Assembly (NCBI RefSeq): GCF_000715075.1
Contig: NC_134089.1
Coordinates: 108,507,157 to 108,571,156 of the forward strand
From: Nicotiana tabacum
Lineage: Eukaryota > Streptophyta > Magnoliopsida > Solanales > Solanaceae
Direction: 5' to 3'
DNA: 64,000 nt
Shown here: positions 59,074 to 64,000 of the stretch, piece by piece
How the letters are laid out: each line of letters begins with the position of its first letter
Position numbering within the stretch: the first letter of the stretch is position 1
Notes under the pieces: model-generated
Seen by the model: the letters and a program-made list of their open reading frames with translations, nothing else
Told to the model about the DNA's origin: nothing
Databases searched by the model: none
Position numbers and translations under genes: made by a program

Positions 59074-61505
59074 TCACCTTTTGCTGCCTTCATCATCATC
59101 ATCGTCAGTGGAGGAGACAAGCAACCCGGAATCAGCTTCAAGCGCCTTAGCTTGAGCTATCTCTTCAGAAAGGTCAAAACCTCAAGCATGGATTTCCTCG
59201 AGGGTTTCCCTCTGGGATTGGCACCTCGCCAAGTCATTGCTCCGTTGCTCACAAACGTAAGCCTCCCTTATCTGAGCCAGATCAGCCTCGGCATCATCCA
59301 AATACATGGGTATGCACTTGTAAGCTTCGATCTTCATCTTCCGGACCTCCGCCTTGGCCTCAGCAAGCTCGGCTTCGAGCTCCTCGATCCTTTTTGCCTG
59401 GGCTGAAATTTTCTCTTTGACGCCCTAAAGTTGGACCTCGGCCATGACAATATCGCCAAGGCAACCTCTTTTTCCACAGCAAGGCAGTCTATGTTCTCCT
59501 TCCACCGATCACAGTCGGCTTTGACCTGATCGACTTCCCCTCGGAGCAGCTCGATCCTTTTCAGCTTTTGCTGCAACTGATATATTGAAGAATTAGCTTC
59601 CACAGTTGAGTCGAAACTGTACTCTTTCAAAAGGATAGTTACCTGCGCATCTAGCTCCGGCTCTTCCTTATGAGCCTGGGCCAAGACTGCTCGAAGGTCC
59701 TTGATCTCCTCTTCTTTCTTTATATAGAGGCATTTGAGGGCATCTCTCTCCTCAGTAAGGTTCTTGCATTCAGCCCCACACCGGTTCAGCTAGGTCTAGG
59801 ACTTAGAGAATGTTTCCCGATGAAGCTACCACAGCCTGAGGAGAAATGAAAGAAATTAGCAAGAAGAAAATAAAGCAAACGTAATAACGGGGAATGAAGT
59901 TTACCTGCTTCAAGATATGATGGGCATCGTCAAAACCTATCATCGCATCTAGGTAGGAAACATCATCGACCCCCACGAGGCAACCACGAAATATATCTTC
60001 CCCGTCGTGGGTCTTTCCCACATCAGGGGTCTCTAAAGATCCAGCCTCCCGAAATTGCCCTTCAGAAAATTTTGGGCTGGGCGGCGAATCATCAATATGG
60101 ATTGCCCCAAGCAAGTTACTTGGGGCACTCTTCCCCTTCTGAAGGGCCTCAAAATCGGACCCTTCGGGCACATTCTCCGGTTGTTCGTCATGGAAGGAAA
60201 TATCTTGGGCCCTCGATAACTCGGGGACTTTGCTCGGAGTACCTTCCATATCTCCTCGGTTCGTGGGTGAGTCTCCTCGACCGTCACCAACCCAGCTGCC
60301 TTAGGAACTTCGACACTTCCCCTCTTTCGAGCACCAACTTACAATCGGCATCCTCCCTCTCCTCTTCCTCATCTTATAGCTTTTGGGCTACGCTGGCAGA
60401 CAAAGAAGTAAAGTCATCCTTCGGCTTATAAGCCATACTCTTATTAGGCTCTGGGTATCAGAAGATGAGGCCCTTCTCCTTTTCTTTTCTTTGGACAATT
60501 TGGGAACCACCTCTTCCCCAGGCGGGGCCGGCCTCAATTCAGAAACATCCCCGAGGCCTGCGAAAAAGGGAGTCAAGTATGAGCGAAAGGAAATATTTCA
60601 GAAAAGGATGTCGTAAGCATAAAAGATAAACTTACCATGATTTTTAGCCTCCCATCTACCCCTGGCCAAGTCACGCTAGCGGCACTCGACATGGGAAGAA
60701 GTTGCAGCCAGCTTCTGAACCCAGTCTTCAGGGTTGGGGATCGTTTGAGGCATCTAGGAACGGCTGCATAACAGATGAAAGTGTTACACAAAGCAAAAAG
60801 TAAAATACGAAGATTAATGGTTGATACATACGATCGGGGTTCCACTTCTCGGGGAACGACCATATCTCCTCAAGGATGAGGTCACAGGTCCTTACCCGCA
60901 CGAACCGGATCATCCAACCTCGGTCCTTGTCCTCATCGATACTTGCAAAAAAGGACTTCGTCGATCGGCGTTGAAGCTTGATTAATCCTCGATAAAGTTT
61001 TGGTCGATACAGCCGTATAAAGTGGCTGAGAGTGAATTCCAACCCCTTGGCCTTACCAGAGAAGAAGCGGAGCATAATCACTATGCGCCAGAATGAGGGA
61101 TGCACCTGGCCAAGGGTAACCTGGTACATTTTGAAAAATCGATGATAACTAGGTCAAGAGGACCTAATGTGAAGGGGTAAGTGTAAACACTTAGAACCCC
61201 TCCACGTGAGTGGTGATACTTTCTTCAGGGGAAGGGATCTGTACCAAGACCTCGGGCCCCCAATTGCAGTCTTCTTTCACGACTTCGATCTGTTTCGCCG
61301 TTATCGAGCAAATATACCTCAATACGTGTTCACATCGGCCAGGGACTGACGGAGGGTTCTCGACTTTAAAGTTGTTTTTTAGGATACAACGGCCGGGAAT
61401 AATCTCGTGAAGGAGTGGTTCCACCGGTGTTTTGTCACCAACCGGTCGGAAAGAAGAAGAAGAGGCTTTCTCCTTTTGAGCGACGGTTTTGGAGGTTTTC
61501 GCCAT
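59074..61505 (-). pseudogene. Antisense four-exon gene of Tat element C
   Basis: Starts at ATG 61505 (MAKTSKTVAQKEKASSSSF) and ends at TGA 59074. Exons inferred from GT-AG sites that match element D: 60832-61505, 60636-60763, 59905-60557 and 59074-59835; introns are 68-78 bp. Together they would encode about 740 residues. Exon 1 carries VTLGQVHPSFWRIVIMLRFF, SGKAKGLEFTLSHFIRLYRP and FFASIDEDKDRGWMIRFVRV, which I associate with plant 'putative gypsy type transposon' proteins (tentative). Exon 2 has WVQKLAATSSHVE and ARGRWEAKNHG. Exon 3 is a charged linker. Exon 4 is a long coiled coil (LQQKLKRIELLRGEVDQVKA) ending in a Ser/Asp-rich tail with STDDDDDEG. Frameshifts near 61191 and 61135 and stops in exons 2 and 4 break this copy. 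Role unknown. Confidence 0.75.
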
Positions 61506-61662
61506 TGATTCAGATGAGATAAAGCAGAAGAGGTGGAGTTTGATATTTTTGGTCCTAAAAGATCGAATCAATGGGTGGTGAAAGAGATGAGATAGAGGGA
61601 GAAAGAGAATTAGATAAATTGGTGAAGATGAAAGTAAAGTTTTGATTCAAATAGAAAACATG

Positions 61663-61670
61663 TATTTATA
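61663..61670 (-). promoter_or_regulatory. TATA box of the antisense gene in element C
   Basis: TATAAATA on the minus strand lies 158 bp upstream of the ATG. Element D has the same motif at 26516-26523, with the same flanks (CTATAAATAC and a following TCAAAACTTTACTT-like leader). This shows a dedicated promoter outside the LTR. Confidence 0.62.
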
Positions 61671-61849
61671 GGTTCACGGCGACGGTTCGGTGGCGCTAGT
61701 GGCCAATAGTCACTGGCAAGCATTTAATGTCTTGGGGAACCAAACCGACGGGACATTTCAGTCACCTCGAGCGCTTACGTCACAGGGATGACATCATTAT
61801 CGAGGCCTCTAGAAAATCAATGCTCAATCATTTCTTATCATTTTATTCT

Positions 61850-61863
61850 AAGAAACGAGGGGA
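61850..61863 (+). other. Polypurine tract of element C
   Basis: AAGAAACGAGGGGA five bases before the 3' LTR, conserved in element D. Confidence 0.8.
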
Positions 61864-61868
61864 CTATC

Positions 61869-62483
61869 TGTATACGGTAAAAATCGGGGCTACTCAATTT
61901 CGTCCCTCGATGGAAAAAGTGATACCACATCGAAAGACCAGGACGTCGAACTCGGGGTCAAAGTTCCTTTCCAAGGTCGATAACACTTACTGAGGTCAGA
62001 AGAAGGCGTGCTTAGAAATGATGCCGGTATGATTCAGTAACGGAAAGGGCAAGATATCCACAACGGACCGGAGATCACGGCGTGAATTCCGAAATGGATT
62101 GGTCTTCGGCGGTTAAACAATTGTCAAATATGATTTCCTAGTATAATTTGAAGTGTACCTTATTTAGAACTCCCCTACTATATGAAGGGGGATCCCACTC
62201 ATTTGTAAGATTCATCGTTCACTGATAAGAAAGCGTACGCACATTATTCTCTTGTTATTTCACTTACTATTCATCAGAGTTGTTTTATCATTTGTTATTC
62301 CCATTATTATACCTCGAGATTATCATAGATTGAGGCCGAGATTTAGCTTACACACTAGTTTGATCTATTTTATTCTTTAAGTTATCTATTTAATTCCTTG
62401 CTTATCAATTGACATTAAATTAAATCACATATCCTTATAACCACAATACAAGTTTAATTGTTACTCGAATTTTAGGGTAAACC
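61869..62483 (+). mobile_element. 3' LTR of element C
   Basis: It starts TGTATACGGTAAAAATCGGG and runs 615 bp to the target duplication AGATA at 62484. The last bases (GGGTAAACC) deviate from the expected CA end by mutation. Confidence 0.88.
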
Positions 62484-62517
62484 AGATATAACTTATATTC
62501 CTTTAGTGAATAAGAGA

Positions 62518-62593
62518 ATGAACAGATCGTGGTTTACCATAGAATGCATACAGTCTGAACAGATTGTGGTTTACCATAGAATGTCATACAGTC
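62518..62593. repeat. 37-bp direct duplication abutting the MITE
   Basis: Two copies of GAACAGATCGTGGTTTACC...ATACAGTC, differing by two bases. The second copy ends inside the first bases of the MITE terminal repeat. Confidence 0.85.
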
Positions 62594-62764
62594 AGACATC
62601 TCTATAACAGTATTCATATATAATAGACATTCACTATGACAACTAAGTTTTTCTTGGAATCGATTTTTATGTTATGTTATAATATATGTCCTATATAACA
62701 ACACTTCATTATAGCAGAAAAAAATATCGAACAAACAAGGCTGTTATAGAAAGGTTTCACTGTA
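62587..62764. mobile_element. MITE with ~24-bp imperfect terminal inverted repeats
   Basis: The 178-bp block begins TACAGTCAGACATCTCTATA and ends with the inverted match of TACAGTGAAACCTTTCTATA, pairing over about 24 bp with six mismatches. It is AT-rich and non-coding. I recall similar CTATAACA-rich MITEs in Solanaceae but do not name the family. The target duplication is unclear (possibly TA). Confidence 0.75.
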
Positions 62765-63108
62765 TATAATAACAGTCGCTATACTTTAACAATCGACGTT
62801 TATTTGATACGTTTGCGGATTTGGAAACACTATTGTTTGTTAATATTTTGATTTAATCCTTTGTATATAGGCTAGTTGAGTGATTATCTAAAAAGAAGTT
62901 TAATGTTTGAATTTGAATTTTAAATTATACAGTTTACAACAGTGTCGAAATTTAATGTACATATCGTTAGTCCTGACCAAATCTACTGTACTTTGTCAGC
63001 AAATTGTTAGTTTTATGGAGAATCCGAAAACACGAAAGTTTTAATAAAAAATTAATTTCACTGTGGTCCAAGAATTGTCTCAAGAAACAATTAGGGTGTG
63101 ACGTGGGG
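62765..63108. other. AT-rich spacer after the MITE
   Basis: 344 bp with no feature I can support. Confidence 0.6.
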
Positions 63109-64000
63109 TGTGAGCACGTGATTTTTGTTTACACGACAATTACTCCAAAAGAAATCGAAAAATAAAACAAATGGTTTTGTTGTACAATTTTTGGAGTTTA
63201 CGTGGCACTTTTGACAGTTATTTGTAGTTTTGTTTGTGATTATTTAGTTTTGTCGAATAAAAATACAAAAAATATATGTCGCATGTGAGTTTAGGATATC
63301 GTTCTACTATTAGGAATTAATCAAACCATAATTTGGTTTTCAAAGGAAAAATCACAAAAAATATGCATCTTTTATTCTATTTGTTGTCATTGAGTGATTT
63401 TATTTTAATTAAATATTGAGTGATAATTGTTGTTTAAGTATTAATTAATATTTGTATAGTTTTATTTTGATTTTACAATTTATTTAGGAATTTTATTTAA
63501 ATTAAAAATTAAAAGAAGGAAAAGAAATGAGTTAAAATTAGATGAAATCGGAATTGGGCCATTTAAATTGGACCCAAAATCAGGCCCAAAAGCACTGTTT
63601 TACCCGGTCCAGATCAGCCAACCTCAGAGAACGTCCAAACGGCGTCGTTTTGATCATACTTGATCTAGGCCGTTGATCTCAGATTGATCAACGGCCAAGA
63701 TCACGTCTCCATACCCACGCCTGATACCCGACCCATTTAACCCCAAAGACCGACCCAATCTCATTTAAATTACACGATGTCGTTTCACCAAGTGAAAGAT
63801 CTGGGCCATTGATCATTCTTGATCCAACGACCAGGATCTGACTTCCCCGTCCCATATATAAACCCTATACTCTCACCCCACGCCCTAAGCCAGACCCCCC
63901 TCCCTCGAGTCGTCTCCCTCACCAAACCCAAACCCCTTCGAACCCTAGCGCCGCCCCCCTTTCCCCTCACCGTAAACCCGACGACAACAACGCCGGTGAC
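63109..64000 (+). mobile_element. Start of another Tat/Ogre-like LTR (runs off window)
   Basis: It begins TGTGAGCACGTGATTTTTGT, a start seen in Ogre/Tat-type LTRs. After 740 bp of AT-rich U3-like sequence comes CATATATAAACCC (TATA at 63855-63862). A C-rich leader with AACCCTAGCGCCGCCCC follows, the same plan as the LTR at 21882-24458. No polypurine tract or partner LTR is visible, so the left border is tentative. A host-gene promoter is the alternative. Confidence 0.45.

Larger units (their letters stand above)
51308..62483 (+). mobile_element. Element C: complete Retand-like Tat retrotransposon with antisense gene
   Basis: This 11.2-kb element is flanked by the duplication AGATA (51303-51307 and 62484-62488). 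It has LTRs of about 620 bp, the primer-binding site TTTGGCGCCCACCGTGG and decayed gag, PR, RT, RNH, archaeal-type RNH and IN in order. A 1.4-kb spacer, an antisense four-exon gene, a polypurine tract and the 3' LTR follow. The double RNase H places it in the Tat lineage. Extra ORFs between pol and the 3' LTR, including antisense ones, have been described for Tat elements. The LTRs differ by roughly 10 percent or more by eye, so it is old. Confidence 0.9.

Noticed and set aside
58936..59406. Plus-strand ORF of 156 codons
   Set aside because: It is the reverse strand of the coiled-coil exon of the antisense gene; codon patterns on the minus strand explain it.

Overview
This window is plant nuclear DNA made almost entirely of nested and decayed LTR retrotransposons. 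I infer a Solanaceae genome, probably Nicotiana-like. The grounds are a TS-type SINE, Ty3/gypsy families of the kind that fill tobacco-like genomes (Tekay chromoviruses, Tat/Retand-like and Athila-like elements), AT-rich spacers, plant-style introns and CG/CHG mutation decay. I found no intact host gene, rRNA, tRNA gene or CRISPR array.

Layout. (1) 1-20594: a minus-strand element 'B' whose 3' LTR runs off the left edge (1-4284) and whose 5' LTR is 17507-20594. A minus-strand solo LTR (1093-3039, TSD ACAAT) sits in its left LTR. A complete 9.07-kb plus-strand element 'A' (7076-16144, TSD TATTC) sits in its internal region. Neither A nor B shows recognisable gag-pol. Both look like large non-autonomous derivatives of Tekay-type elements. 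(2) 20595-32203: a mosaic of fragments. It holds an antisense gag remnant, the 3' end and full LTR of a Tat/Ogre-type element (21182-24458), the 3' part of a Retand-like element 'D' with an antisense spliced gene (24459-27296), a minus-strand LTR (27300-28466), a Tat-type pol fragment 'G' with two RNase H domains (28467-31010) and a possible LTR. (3) 32204-34313: AT-rich spacer with one SINE. (4) 34319-50462: plus-strand Tekay chromovirus 'F' with decayed gag-pol and a chromodomain remnant. Its 3' LTR is split by a minus-strand Athila-type non-autonomous element 'E' (43077-48892), which carries one zinc-knuckle-like coiled-coil ORF with two in-frame stops. The 3' LTR of F is cut off at 50462. 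(5) 51308-62483: complete Retand-like Tat element 'C' (TSD AGATA) with decayed gag, PR, RT, RNH, archaeal-type RNH and IN on the plus strand. Between pol and the 3' LTR it has a four-exon gene on the minus strand. (6) 62489-64000: a MITE, a short spacer and the start of another Tat/Ogre-like LTR that leaves the window.

How the parts relate. F and C carry the protein types that would once have served whole families. A, B and E kept LTRs, primer-binding sites and polypurine tracts but lack pol, so they would depend on proteins supplied in trans. The most unusual content is the antisense, promoter-equipped, intron-containing gene found in two independent Tat copies (C and D), with splice sites at matching places. 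Every coding region seen is broken by stops or frameshifts. Many of the lesions are G-to-A or C-to-T transitions, as expected for long-methylated repeats.
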